Of a stretch of DNA of 59,531 nt, positions 1 to 8,062 are shown piece after piece. The position numbers were made by a program, and so were the translations under genes. The notes under the pieces are model-generated. The model was not told the origin of the DNA. It worked only from the letters and a program-made list of their open reading frames with translations, and did not search any database. Numbering within the stretch: position 1 is the stretch's first letter; each line of letters begins with the position of its first letter. The stretch lies in the IMG/VR virus record IMGVR_UViG_3300033148_008638, positions 1 through 59,531 of that record. The stretch is one strand, 5' to 3'. The DNA is from a virus.

Positions 1-190
1 GTTCAAGTGAGTCCGCCAGCCTTTTTTTAATTTCTTTGGTGATTGTAATTAACTCTAACGTATCTGATTCTGTTTCTTTCTTTTGAGGACAAAACCAATA
101 TTCAAGGTCTGGGATCTCTTCCTGCATCTGCTTAAAAATTCTTTTTATTTCTTTAACATTCTCTTGTGTTAGGTTTCTTTGTTCTGCCAT
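1..190 (-). CDS. Hypothetical protein, 3' end outside window
   Basis: Reading leftward from an ATG at 190, an open frame runs off the window edge and gives about 63 residues starting MAEQRNLTQENVKEIKRIF. The visible part is charged and helical (KEIKRIFKQMQEEI), with a short LEYWFCP segment. AAGGAAC lies just upstream as a ribosome binding site. It is the last visible gene of the leftward block. No family is recognised and the C-terminus is not seen. Confidence 0.6.
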   Translation of the reverse strand, partial: MAEQRNLTQENVKEIKRIFKQMQEEIPDLEYWFCPQKKETESDTLELITITKEIKKRLADSLE

Positions 191-201
191 TTCAGTTCCT
201 T

Positions 202-573
202 TCATGCTTTCTCAACATACCTTTCCCTTACAACAATGACATTGACTTTTGCCGAAAAAGTAGGGGGAAGACACTGCCTTCCTTTGGCTACGATATTCCT
301 GAATTGCACTTTTCTAACCATGTTGCCATTTGCATAGCACAAGGCATCTTTCTTTTTAATAAACAGATGAAAACCAGTCTTATAGAGCTTTCCACTGTAG
401 TATGTTAGGAGATAGTAGTCATTCGGGTCTGTCTGCCAAACTTCTTCTAAGACGGGTACTAGCGGGCCACGACCATGGTAGCATAGCTGAGCAAGATGTC
501 CATATTTTGTCAAAAATACTCCCCAGCCATAACTTTTGGTAACTCTAAAGTCTGCTAATTCGTCCAAGCACAT
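202..573 (-). CDS. Hypothetical phage protein, paralogue of the next gene
   Basis: A 123-residue protein of unknown function. The open frame extends upstream to 672, but the start chosen is the ATG at 573 because GGAGGAG lies just before it and the resulting N-terminus MCLDELADFRV matches MCLKRLIDFKV of the neighbouring gene at 545-976. The two proteins share a pattern of YGW near the N-terminus, WQTDPN-x-Y in the middle, YKTGFH followed by a hydrophobic/acidic stretch and DAL, then VRKV-x-F. They are therefore an ancient tandem duplication. The gene overlaps its upstream neighbour by 29 bases, so translation is probably coupled. Confidence 0.75.
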   Translation of the reverse strand: MCLDELADFRVTKSYGWGVFLTKYGHLAQLCYHGRGPLVPVLEEVWQTDPNDYYLLTYYSGKLYKTGFHLFIKKKDALCYANGNMVRKVQFRNIVAKGRQCLPPTFSAKVNVIVVRERYVEKA

Positions 574-976
574 CTTTCTCCTCCTCTGTATTCTCTGGTT
601 CTGCGAACCTTTTCTTTGCAACAACCACTTTTGCGGAACGTACTGGGTCAATAAAGAGAATATCTTCTTCACCTGTCGCTACTACGTCCTTAAACCACAC
701 TTTTCGGATGACCTCTTCGTTAGACTCTATCAGATAATCTAATGCATCTTCAAACTCCAGAAGGATATGAAAGCCTGTTTTATACTTACTGAATCCACAG
801 GCTGGACGGATACAATAATTGTTTGGGTCTGTTTGCCAAGCTCCTTCCATGACGATCGTTGGATGTCTCTGGAAGTGGTGGCGGTGAAGCTGAACAAGAC
901 CGGTCCTTCTTCTTTCAAATATTTGCCAACCGTAATTTTTATTTACTTTGAAATCTATTAATCGTTTTAAGCACAT
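545..976 (-). CDS. Hypothetical phage protein, paralogue of 202-573
   Basis: A 143-residue protein starting MCLKRLIDF behind an AAGGGGAAG ribosome binding site. It shares YGW, WQTDPNNY, YKTGFHILLEFEDAL and VRKVWFKDVVATG with the next gene downstream, and has an extra acidic C-terminal tail (PENTEEEKD). The common domain has no recognised catalytic motif. It is the first gene after the promoter at 1145-1172, with a leader of about 160 bases that contains a stable hairpin. Confidence 0.75.
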   Translation of the reverse strand: MCLKRLIDFKVNKNYGWQIFERRRTGLVQLHRHHFQRHPTIVMEGAWQTDPNNYCIRPACGFSKYKTGFHILLEFEDALDYLIESNEEVIRKVWFKDVVATGEEDILFIDPVRSAKVVVAKKRFAEPENTEEEKDVLGRISRL

Positions 977-1024
977 TACTCTTCCCCTTAATATTACATA
1001 GATTCTCAGAGACCATGCTCAGTC

Positions 1025-1051
1025 CCCTATGCCCACCGTGTGGACATAGGG
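1025..1051. other. Hairpin in the leader of the 545-976 gene
   Basis: CCCTATG at 1025-1031 pairs with CATAGGG at 1045-1051, and an inner CCAC/GTGG stem closes a 3-base loop with one mismatch between the stems. It lies between promoter and first gene on the minus strand, and no U-run follows. It is more likely an mRNA-stabilising or regulatory structure than an intrinsic terminator. Confidence 0.5.
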
Positions 1052-1144
1052 TTCTGTTCTTTAAACGCTTGCTTTTTCTGGGTTTCTTAAATAAACTGGC
1101 TCGCTTAATGCTTATGGGTTTCTTATTTTTCATGGCTCATATTT

Positions 1145-1172
1145 ACTATAATCACTAATTTTCATTTGTCAA
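1145..1172 (-). promoter_or_regulatory. Promoter, copy A of a four-copy phage promoter motif
   Basis: On the minus strand TTGACA (1172-1167), a 16-base spacer and TATAGT (1150-1145). The spacer contains AAATTAGTGAT, almost identical in the copies at 5805-5832, 14234-14261 and 27994-28021. It overlaps the 3' end of the polymerase gene and would drive the two paralogous genes at the left end. Confidence 0.75.
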
Positions 1173-3547
1173 GGGGTGAAACCAATTTTTTCCACATCTG
1201 CTAAATTTTTTCCCACAGTTACATCTGCTTTTAATAATACATCCCTCAACCCCTCAAACTGCTGATTCACATTTTCTAAAATGTACTTTAGAAGCTTGGC
1301 CACTTCATCTACTTCTTTGTCTGGTGTTTCAACAACGAGGGAATCATAGACCTGAAGAAGTAGCTTTGCTTCCAATCCCCTCTTTTCTATCTCCATATCT
1401 AATTCAATCATTGCCAACTGTAACAAATTCCATGCCAAGGACTGCACTAAGTGGTTTACCCCCTCACGGAGGGAAGCCCCATCCTCTTCGGAGTGACTTT
1501 TCCACCGTCTTCTAAAGCCAAAGAAATTATCAAGATAACCTTGTTCTACTAAAAGTTTCTTGGTTTTATCTATATTTCTTCTCAGAGCAGGAAAATTTTT
1601 GTAGTATCTATCAATAAAAGCTTGGGCCTCATCTTCAGATATATTTAGAATATAGGCTAACCCCTGGGCCTGCTGTTGGTAAATAACCGCAAATTGGATA
1701 CTTTTTCCTTTTACTCTGAGTTCAGTTATTTCCGTATCCTCAGCTTTATACCCATCATATATCTCTTGATAGTCTCTGTTAAAAGCTTGGGATGTAATAG
1801 CACAATGTATATCCTTACTAAAATCATTACTTATTTCAATCAACTTCGGTTCCCTATAGACTACCCCAGCTATCCTAACTTCTAGGTTTGCTTCATCTGC
1901 ACACACAAACTTACATCCCTCTCTTGCTATAAGACAGCGTTTTATATCTTTCTCTCTCGGTATATTTAATAAGTTTGGGTCTTTTGAGTTTGGCCTACCC
2001 GAATTAGTAGCGTGTAATGAATATGATGTATGAGCGACACCATCCTGCAATTTTGGTACAACACCAGACAGAAAATTGTCTCTTATGTTCTGAAAAGAAC
2101 GGTACTGCTCCATAATCTCACAGTAAGGATTTTTATATTCTTTAGCATATCTCTCCATCTCAACCTTACCAACACTGGGATTGCCCTTCTTGGTTTTTTT
2201 AATAATAGGCAATTTATAGTATTCTAGCAGCAGCCACTTTACCTGTGAATAAGATCTCGGATTAAATGCTAGTTTAAAATGTTGCTCTGTTTCTTTAATT
2301 CCAGGTAGACTTAATGCTTTTACCAAAGCTCTCTTAGCCTTCTTTGCATATATCTTATCCACTCCCATTAACTCATCTAAGTCATACTTGACGCCACGTA
2401 AAGACATTTTAGTGAGGACTTTGTTAGAAGGCATAAGTATATTATCAAAGAACCACGCTCTACCCTCTTTAACTAGTTGTCTATATTGTTTCCTCTTTAT
2501 CTTGAAGAGTACACCTATATCATCAGCTGCATATTGCAATAACTCATCCCAATCTTTTACCTTATGGGCTCCTCCCGCTTTATTAATTTTGTCGCTGTAC
2601 CCAAAGCTCTCTGGTACATATTTACTGGTGAGAAAATCTAAGTCATTATCTTTCATTCCAGTTAATAAATATTCAGCTAGACAAGTATCATGATGCCAAT
2701 GCTTTGGAAATATGTCCAATTTTACTGACAGAAACTTAGCATCAAAAGTAAAATCCTGACCTATTATTTTATTGGTGTTGAAAAGTAGAGCTAGTTTATC
2801 TTTTATTTTGTATAAGAGTCTACCGTCTATGATATATATTCTCTCACCATTTCCTATTTGCAATAATGTAATATCTTCTTTATATGGATTTAATCCTGTA
2901 GTCTCTACATCAAAATATGAATCTTTATTAACTAAATCATCAAATATTTCATCAAATTTGTCTTCAGTAGCGATATAAGTATATGGATAGTGTTTTATTT
3001 TAGTTGGTTTTTCGTCTAGTAAAGATGGTATCTTTTTGAAGTCATCAACAAGAATACCCCATTTAGTAGGATCATACATACAAGATGCTGGGTGATATAC
3101 AACATAAACCTTAGCTTGTACTTTATCAGACCATAATAGTTTTCCTCTATGTATATCAACCCCCTCTTTTCCAGTAAGCTGGTATAGAGCAGATGCCCCC
3201 ATTGCAACTATAAGCTTAGGTTTTATTTGTTGTATTTCACGCCAAGTGAAAACAAAACAACTGTCCATTTCTTTTTTGGTAGGTGTAGAGTTCCCTGCCT
3301 TATAGCACCTTAGAGCATTAGCAACAGCTATATTTGCTCTCTCTATCTTTGGGGCTTTTAATAACTCATTAAATTTATAGCCTGCTTTTCCAATAAAATG
3401 AGAAGGCTTTTTCTTAGAAGCCTCCGCTTCTTCTTTACCAGCCATCTCTCCTAAGAAATATATCTCTGCATTAGGGTTCCCAGAGAAAGGGACACAGTTT
3501 ATATTATATTCATTCTTATATGCATTACATCTAGTACATTTTGTCAT
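1169..3547 (-). CDS. DNA polymerase I with N-terminal uracil-DNA glycosylase domain
   Basis: A 792-residue replicative polymerase fusion. Residues about 1-180 look like a family 4 uracil-DNA glycosylase: four cysteines (C4, C7, C81, C97) positioned as iron-sulphur ligands, GEMAGKEEAEA, FIGKAG and a YHPA segment near 151. Residues about 205-350 are a 3'-5' exonuclease with DVE at 213-215, DFTFD at 265-269 and YAADD at 339-343. Residues about 365-792 are the family A polymerase: motif A with D551 (DEANLEVRIAG), motif B R611-x3-K615-x3-F619 and Y623, and motif C QVYDS with D735. Motif C reads YDS rather than the usual HDE, so the glutamate is missing. Similar UDG-PolA fusions are known in some phages. 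There is no 5' nuclease domain. The gene lies at the downstream end of the replication operon. Confidence 0.92.
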   Translation of the reverse strand: MTKCTRCNAYKNEYNINCVPFSGNPNAEIYFLGEMAGKEEAEASKKKPSHFIGKAGYKFNELLKAPKIERANIAVANALRCYKAGNSTPTKKEMDSCFVFTWREIQQIKPKLIVAMGASALYQLTGKEGVDIHRGKLLWSDKVQAKVYVVYHPASCMYDPTKWGILVDDFKKIPSLLDEKPTKIKHYPYTYIATEDKFDEIFDDLVNKDSYFDVETTGLNPYKEDITLLQIGNGERIYIIDGRLLYKIKDKLALLFNTNKIIGQDFTFDAKFLSVKLDIFPKHWHHDTCLAEYLLTGMKDNDLDFLTSKYVPESFGYSDKINKAGGAHKVKDWDELLQYAADDIGVLFKIKRKQYRQLVKEGRAWFFDNILMPSNKVLTKMSLRGVKYDLDELMGVDKIYAKKAKRALVKALSLPGIKETEQHFKLAFNPRSYSQVKWLLLEYYKLPIIKKTKKGNPSVGKVEMERYAKEYKNPYCEIMEQYRSFQNIRDNFLSGVVPKLQDGVAHTSYSLHATNSGRPNSKDPNLLNIPREKDIKRCLIAREGCKFVCADEANLEVRIAGVVYREPKLIEISNDFSKDIHCAITSQAFNRDYQEIYDGYKAEDTEITELRVKGKSIQFAVIYQQQAQGLAYILNISEDEAQAFIDRYYKNFPALRRNIDKTKKLLVEQGYLDNFFGFRRRWKSHSEEDGASLREGVNHLVQSLAWNLLQLAMIELDMEIEKRGLEAKLLLQVYDSLVVETPDKEVDEVAKLLKYILENVNQQFEGLRDVLLKADVTVGKNLADVEKIGFTP

Positions 3548-3570
3548 TTGTTACCTTTGCTGAAACCCCC

Positions 3571-3798
3571 TTATTTTCTCTTCTTTGTTTTCTTGCTAAA
3601 AAGGGAACGTAAATAGAGTTTTGTTATCTCAAAATCCTCTTTCTCAGACTTGTGGAACTCCTTATCTGCTTTTATTAGATGGTTCATTCTTTTCTCCATA
3701 AAAGTCCTACAATGAGCACAGACAGAATGTTGATAATAATTCTGTGAGTTACTACTTTCCCCTTCTGGAATTTCTTCACCACATCTTAAACATTTCAT
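3571..3798 (-). CDS. Small zinc-ribbon protein
   Basis: A 75-residue protein with two CxxC pairs (CLRCG at the N-terminus, CAHC near residue 28) that could hold one zinc, followed by a charged helix and a strongly basic C-terminus ending KKTKKRK. The layout suggests nucleic-acid binding. It sits between the methyltransferase and polymerase genes in the replication operon. No specific family is recognised. Confidence 0.7.
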   Translation of the reverse strand: MKCLRCGEEIPEGESSNSQNYYQHSVCAHCRTFMEKRMNHLIKADKEFHKSEKEDFEITKLYLRSLFSKKTKKRK

Positions 3799-3814
3799 AT
3801 ATCAGCTCCTTTCT

Positions 3815-4600
3815 TTAATTTGTTAGTCCTTTTATTCTTTTTACTGCTATTCTACAATACTTCTTACTAATCTCGCTGCCTATATAATTTCTATTATTTA
3901 ATATTGCCATTTTAGCTACTGTGCCACTCCCCATGAATGGATCATATATTAAATCCCCCCCATTGCTCCACGAAACAATATGATCACCAGCAAGCTTTTC
4001 TGGAAATATTGCTGGATGTTGATATGCTATTTTATCCCTAGTTGTAAAACCCATGCCAGTATTATATTTCCAAATATTATTTCTTACCCCATACTCTTTT
4101 ACTTTAGTTCTATCTCTAGCTATAAGATTACCCTGTTTATCTCTATTCGATGATTTACCCCATGAAGATTGTCCTGCATATTTATTTTTTTTATCCTTTA
4201 TTAAGTTTACTGTTTTTAATTTCCCTTTACTAAGAACAAACATGTATTCAAAAATTTGATGATACCTATTTACAGATGGATAAGAAAAACTATTTTTTTC
4301 ATAAATCATTGTATCATGTAAATTAAATCCAATTTCTTTAAAATATAATGCTTGTTTAAAACTCGTTCCTGTTTCACTTCCTTTTATTGTAGCATCACCA
4401 ACTACCCAGACAATTACACCCCCCTCTTTAGTTGTCCTATATAACTCTTCTGCAATACTCTCAAAATCAAACGAATATCCTCTATAACTTCTCAAATTAT
4501 CATATGGTGGAGAAGTTATAACTAAATCAACAAAACTATCAGGCATTCTTGCCATTGTATCTAAACAATTTTCATTATAAATTTTGTTAATTTCAATCAC
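3815..4600 (-). CDS. Site-specific DNA methyltransferase (N4-cytosine/N6-adenine type)
   Basis: A 261-residue amino-methyltransferase of the class in which the catalytic motif precedes the AdoMet-binding motif. TSPPYDN near residue 30 is the catalytic motif IV (S/D-PP-Y). DPFMGSGT near residue 218 is the AdoMet-binding motif I, followed by GSEISKKYC. SPPY favours N4-cytosine methylation, but the base cannot be assigned from sequence alone. There is no restriction endonuclease next to it, so it is an orphan enzyme, probably for protection from host restriction or regulation. It overlaps nothing and sits between the clamp-like gene and a zinc-ribbon gene. Confidence 0.9.
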   Translation of the reverse strand: MIEINKIYNENCLDTMARMPDSFVDLVITSPPYDNLRSYRGYSFDFESIAEELYRTTKEGGVIVWVVGDATIKGSETGTSFKQALYFKEIGFNLHDTMIYEKNSFSYPSVNRYHQIFEYMFVLSKGKLKTVNLIKDKKNKYAGQSSWGKSSNRDKQGNLIARDRTKVKEYGVRNNIWKYNTGMGFTTRDKIAYQHPAIFPEKLAGDHIVSWSNGGDLIYDPFMGSGTVAKMAILNNRNYIGSEISKKYCRIAVKRIKGLTN

Positions 4601-4617
4601 ACCTAAAATCTCCTCTC

Positions 4618-5580
4618 CTACTTACGTAAGCCCATTAAAAATATTGTCGAGACGGTATCCTTTAATACTAACATATCCTTTTTATTACCAGTAAAGATAT
4701 CAAACCTATCAGGAATACCCTTAAACAACAATGAGTCCATAGAAATTTCATAGTCTTCATCCAAATCTGTTTCTATTTCAATCTCTGCTTTCCCATTAAT
4801 CAAAGACTCTGCAACTATAAGTGCTTTCTTTTTCCTATTAGTTATAGTTATACCAGCTATTTGTTCCCCAAAGAATATAGGAGATAATCTTTGACAAGAT
4901 GATTGTATCTGCTGAACGCTACAAAGCTTTCTTAGATTTTTTGTACTATCACTAATAAGTGAATCTATATTTTCGGTTGGATATCTAGACATATTATCCA
5001 TAGTAAATATAGCATACCCTCCCTCAAACTCTACTACCACTTTATTATTGAATATACCCAAAGAATCTCCTACTTTCAAAAAGGAAAGTACCTTCCTATC
5101 TAGTCCTATGATCTCTTTTAGAGTTAAGGAAGAGTTTGTAGTATAAAATAGTCTTATACCATCAGTTGAATATATATTTGCACCTTCAATACATAAAGAC
5201 GAGTAGAGACCACCAACAAATTTACTAGCTAGTATTAAAATGTCATATATTTCTTTTGTGATAGGGACCATTCTTATATCAGGTTTGGGTATAATATTTA
5301 TATCATACTGCAGTATAGGTAAAGAAGTTCTCCATCTATCATCAGATAATAATAATGTATTATTCTTCTGTTTCATATTTATACTGTCAGAAGTTTTCAA
5401 AAAGTTCTCTAACACAAAGAAGTTTACAGAACCAGTAAACCCAACAGGTTTATCTACCGATATATAAACTTCGTCATTGCAAGCAATAAGCTTGTCGTCA
5501 ATAGAGTTTATATACTGAGCATATACTGGAAAAGAACTGTTAGAAATCCCAAATTTCAATCTGCTTAAATATTTTTTCAT
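4618..5580 (-). CDS. Probable DNA polymerase sliding clamp (beta-clamp-like)
   Basis: A 320-residue protein rich in alternating beta strands, with features reminiscent of bacterial beta clamps: a central LCIEGANIYSTDGIRLFYT segment (compare ATDGHRL), YPTENIDSLI (compare FPDY/YPxVxxLI), and a C-terminus ending VSTIFLMGLRK (compare the IMPMRL ending). It is shorter than the usual 365 residues or so. Its place in an operon with DNA polymerase I and a primase-helicase supports a processivity role. The assignment is by eye and by context; another beta-rich replication protein is possible. The ATG overlaps the stop of the upstream gene. Confidence 0.55.
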   Translation of the reverse strand: MKKYLSRLKFGISNSSFPVYAQYINSIDDKLIACNDEVYISVDKPVGFTGSVNFFVLENFLKTSDSINMKQKNNTLLLSDDRWRTSLPILQYDINIIPKPDIRMVPITKEIYDILILASKFVGGLYSSLCIEGANIYSTDGIRLFYTTNSSLTLKEIIGLDRKVLSFLKVGDSLGIFNNKVVVEFEGGYAIFTMDNMSRYPTENIDSLISDSTKNLRKLCSVQQIQSSCQRLSPIFFGEQIAGITITNRKKKALIVAESLINGKAEIEIETDLDEDYEISMDSLLFKGIPDRFDIFTGNKKDMLVLKDTVSTIFLMGLRK

Positions 5581-5804
5581 TGTTTACCTCCTTCAATAGA
5601 AATTAGATCCTCCGGTGAAAATGTGAAAATTCTGAGAGGAACATGCATATCCCCTACATTTACCCATCCTTCTTCTGAGAAGGATAATATATAAGAAATG
5701 CCTAAAGGATGTTTTCTCAGGAAATCCTCCATAGAAAACACGTCTGGATAGGATTTCTTGGTAGCTAATACTAACATACCTACTTTACAATCTTCTAGAT
5801 TCAT
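5577..5804 (-). CDS. Small protein of a three-member phage family (LEDCKVGMLVLATKKS)
   Basis: A 75-residue protein beginning MNLEDCKVGMLVLATKKSY and ending with FSPEDLISIEGG. Close relatives lie at 18030-18254 (almost identical N-terminus, FLPEDLISLEE) and 17825-18043 (KGQLVVTKQKS, FKPWDLIPV). The pattern of short strands with VGM/KGQ turns resembles small SH3-like barrels, but no function can be assigned. Its ATG directly abuts the -10 hexamer of promoter copy B, which is unusual. Confidence 0.7.
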   Translation of the reverse strand: MNLEDCKVGMLVLATKKSYPDVFSMEDFLRKHPLGISYILSFSEEGWVNVGDMHVPLRIFTFSPEDLISIEGGKQ

Positions 5805-5832
5805 AACATAATCACTAATCTTTATTTGTCAA
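5805..5832 (-). promoter_or_regulatory. Promoter, copy B of the four-copy phage promoter motif
   Basis: TTGACA (5832-5827), 16-base spacer containing GATTAGTGAT, and TATGTT (5810-5805) on the minus strand. The hexamer ends directly at the ATG of the 5577-5804 gene, so the expected transcript start falls inside that gene. Either the transcript mainly serves the clamp, methyltransferase and polymerase genes downstream, or initiation uses a shifted -10. Confidence 0.65.
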
Positions 5833-6350
5833 GTTTTTTCTTGCTTTTTAGCTTTTTTTGACACACCGTCCTTAACTTTATTCCCCTTATAATCTAATTC
5901 ATTTCCATTTTTATCCCTTATAATAAAGTCAAACTCCAATGTAATAAATCGTAATAAAGCTTCACTCATATTATCAGCACTAACCCTTTTCTTTTTCTTA
6001 AACCTCTTATCCACCTCCTTTCTAATTAGGTCTTTAAGTTCCTCTATTGAAAGCCCTTCAGAATCAAGACCTAGTTCTTCACAAATTTGTATCAGTTCTG
6101 CACGTGCTGCCATAATAGCTCTCCTCTCCTTTCTCTGTTGTTTTAATTTTCTTATCTTCTCTTTCTTTTTTTGCTTATGAAAATCTATAAACTCCTGACA
6201 TTGGTGTTGGCAATACCAATAACAAATTGCAGTATCTACACACACCATATTACCTAAGTCTTTGCACACTACCTTTGTCTCTTGGCAATGGTCCGGTGCT
6301 TTCATATAAGCAGGGGGTAGCTTCTTATCTATTCTATTCTTTTCTATCAA
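5829..6350 (-). CDS. Hypothetical cysteine-containing replication-operon protein
   Basis: A 173-residue protein. Residues about 20-55 hold a cysteine cluster (C22, C29, C37, C43, C47, C51) that could bind zinc. It is followed by a long basic coiled-coil-like helix (KQKKKEKIRKLKQQRKERR), a short SAP-like helical segment (LGLDSEGLSIEELKDLIRKEV) and a lysine-rich tail. DNA or RNA binding is a reasonable guess. It overlaps the primase-helicase gene by 4 bases and lies downstream of it in the same operon. Confidence 0.7.
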   Translation of the reverse strand: MIEKNRIDKKLPPAYMKAPDHCQETKVVCKDLGNMVCVDTAICYWYCQHQCQEFIDFHKQKKKEKIRKLKQQRKERRAIMAARAELIQICEELGLDSEGLSIEELKDLIRKEVDKRFKKKKRVSADNMSEALLRFITLEFDFIIRDKNGNELDYKGNKVKDGVSKKAKKQEKT

Positions 6351-8062
6351 CTGTTGCTAAGCTCCTTATACTCTATGAATTTTGATTTTGCTCCTTCCAT
6401 ATATAAATTACAACGTCCACCAGGAGCAAATCTAGATGCATCAACAATAATTTTAGTAACTGGATCAAAAGATCCCCTCTCATCAATTTTGGTTAGTCTC
6501 TTTCTCTGCATAAGAATGACCTCATCGCTATCAGCTGGGATAGCACTACTTCCTTTTAAATCATAGTATGTCATATCGTCTCCTCCTAGCTTACGTGGCT
6601 GAGATATGAGAATAAACATTATATTAAGCTCCATAGCTAAATCTTTAAACATCTTACTAGCATTTCCTATATCTGCTTCTTCCCCTGTTCTGACCATGAT
6701 CTGTAAATTATCAAACACCCCCAACTCTACCCCATACCTATTTCTTACTTCTTTCATTGTATTATAAAATACATCTGGTTTAATTTTAGGTTGATAACCA
6801 AAGTAGATAGGTAAATCACCTATCTCTGAAGCATATATCTGTGCATTTTCTGCTTTAACCTCTTCAATTCTGAGGTCTCTATCTAATTGTATTATCTTAG
6901 TAGCTAAAGATGTCTCAGGCATCTCAAGACAGAAAAATAAGGAAGGTATCTTATATTCTTTAGCAAAATGATAGCAAATTTGCATAGCAAAGCTTGTCTT
7001 TCCAGTTTTTGGGGGAGCCCCTAAAACAGTAAGTCTCTTCTTTGTTAGTCCACCACCAAGAAGTCTATTTACAGACTCCCAAGGTAAAGGATAAGTATCT
7101 AATGCATCTTTGTCTTTTGACTTTCTATAAAGTTCGTATAATGCTTCCGATAAAGAAGATATACCTTCTACTTTAAACCTCTGTGCTTCCTTCACAGCAT
7201 TATCAAATTTATCCTTTGTATATTTCTTAAAGAATGAATTTATATCTTCTTTTTCTGGAAGAGAAACATTCCAACATTTATTAATACCTAATCTCGTAGC
7301 CCATACATCTCGTGCTGCATTCTGCCCCGCAGAATCAGAGTCAAGAATTAGAAATAACTTCTCTTTTAATATAAGTTTATCATACCAGGTTGGTAGTAAA
7401 GTTCCTGCTCCTCCTGTAATACCAACAACATTTTCATACCCTTGTTGAATTAATGTAATAGCATCAATTTCACCCTCTGTAATATAAATTTCATCATAAT
7501 CTTTTATGATGTCTCCATTAAATAATATGGATTTACTACCTTCTTCTCGTATATACTTCTCAAGTTCTTTATTCTCATCTGGTGGTAATTTTCTAAACTT
7601 AAGTAGTTTAGGAATTTTATCTTCAAATGAAGGCAGTACCAGCCAATCTTGACCGTACCTGCGAGTAAATCCTAACTCAAATCTATTTATAGACTCCTCT
7701 GATATTCCTCTCTTTAATAGATATTTTATTGCTTTTTTATTCTTTAATAAATCATAATGATACCTCTCTAACTTACTAGAGAAATTAACTTCTTTTTGGT
7801 TCTTATTAGGTCTTGCTATACTAGTAGAAATAGGAGATATAGGTATTATATCCCCCCATACCTCTTTTAATCGAGAAATATGCCCCCCAGCTGTTACGGC
7901 AGAGGGGTTGTTGGCTTCACAATAAAAACAGTGGTATAGCCCAGACTCTAAATTGATATACAATTTTTCTTTGTTACAAGTTGGACATCGTATTACAATC
8001 TCTGAACCTTCCTGTTTAAAATTTATCCCTTTGGATCGAATATAACTAACTATATCATTCAT
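6347..8062 (-). CDS. Bifunctional DNA primase-helicase
   Basis: A 571-residue protein of the T7 gp4 type that primes and unwinds DNA at the fork. A zinc-binding domain uses C26, C29, C45 and C48. A TOPRIM primase core follows, with TEGEID at about 196-200 and the acidic DSDS at 241-244. The DnaB/RecA-like helicase has Walker A GAPPKTGKTS at 348-357, a downstream LGVFDNLQIM Walker B segment, and SQPRK. The length fits a complete enzyme. It overlaps the initiator-like gene upstream by 8 bases and the cysteine-rich gene downstream by 4 bases, indicating coupled translation. Confidence 0.95.
   Translation of the reverse strand: MNDIVSYIRSKGINFKQEGSEIVIRCPTCNKEKLYINLESGLYHCFYCEANNPSAVTAGGHISRLKEVWGDIIPISPISTSIARPNKNQKEVNFSSKLERYHYDLLKNKKAIKYLLKRGISEESINRFELGFTRRYGQDWLVLPSFEDKIPKLLKFRKLPPDENKELEKYIREEGSKSILFNGDIIKDYDEIYITEGEIDAITLIQQGYENVVGITGGAGTLLPTWYDKLILKEKLFLILDSDSAGQNAARDVWATRLGINKCWNVSLPEKEDINSFFKKYTKDKFDNAVKEAQRFKVEGISSLSEALYELYRKSKDKDALDTYPLPWESVNRLLGGGLTKKRLTVLGAPPKTGKTSFAMQICYHFAKEYKIPSLFFCLEMPETSLATKIIQLDRDLRIEEVKAENAQIYASEIGDLPIYFGYQPKIKPDVFYNTMKEVRNRYGVELGVFDNLQIMVRTGEEADIGNASKMFKDLAMELNIMFILISQPRKLGGDDMTYYDLKGSSAIPADSDEVILMQRKRLTKIDERGSFDPVTKIIVDASRFAPGGRCNLYMEGAKSKFIEYKELSNS

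Noticed and set aside
939-1133. 64-residue open frame starting right after promoter A
   Set aside because: It would be nearly leaderless, spans the leader hairpin and overlaps the next gene; no ribosome site.
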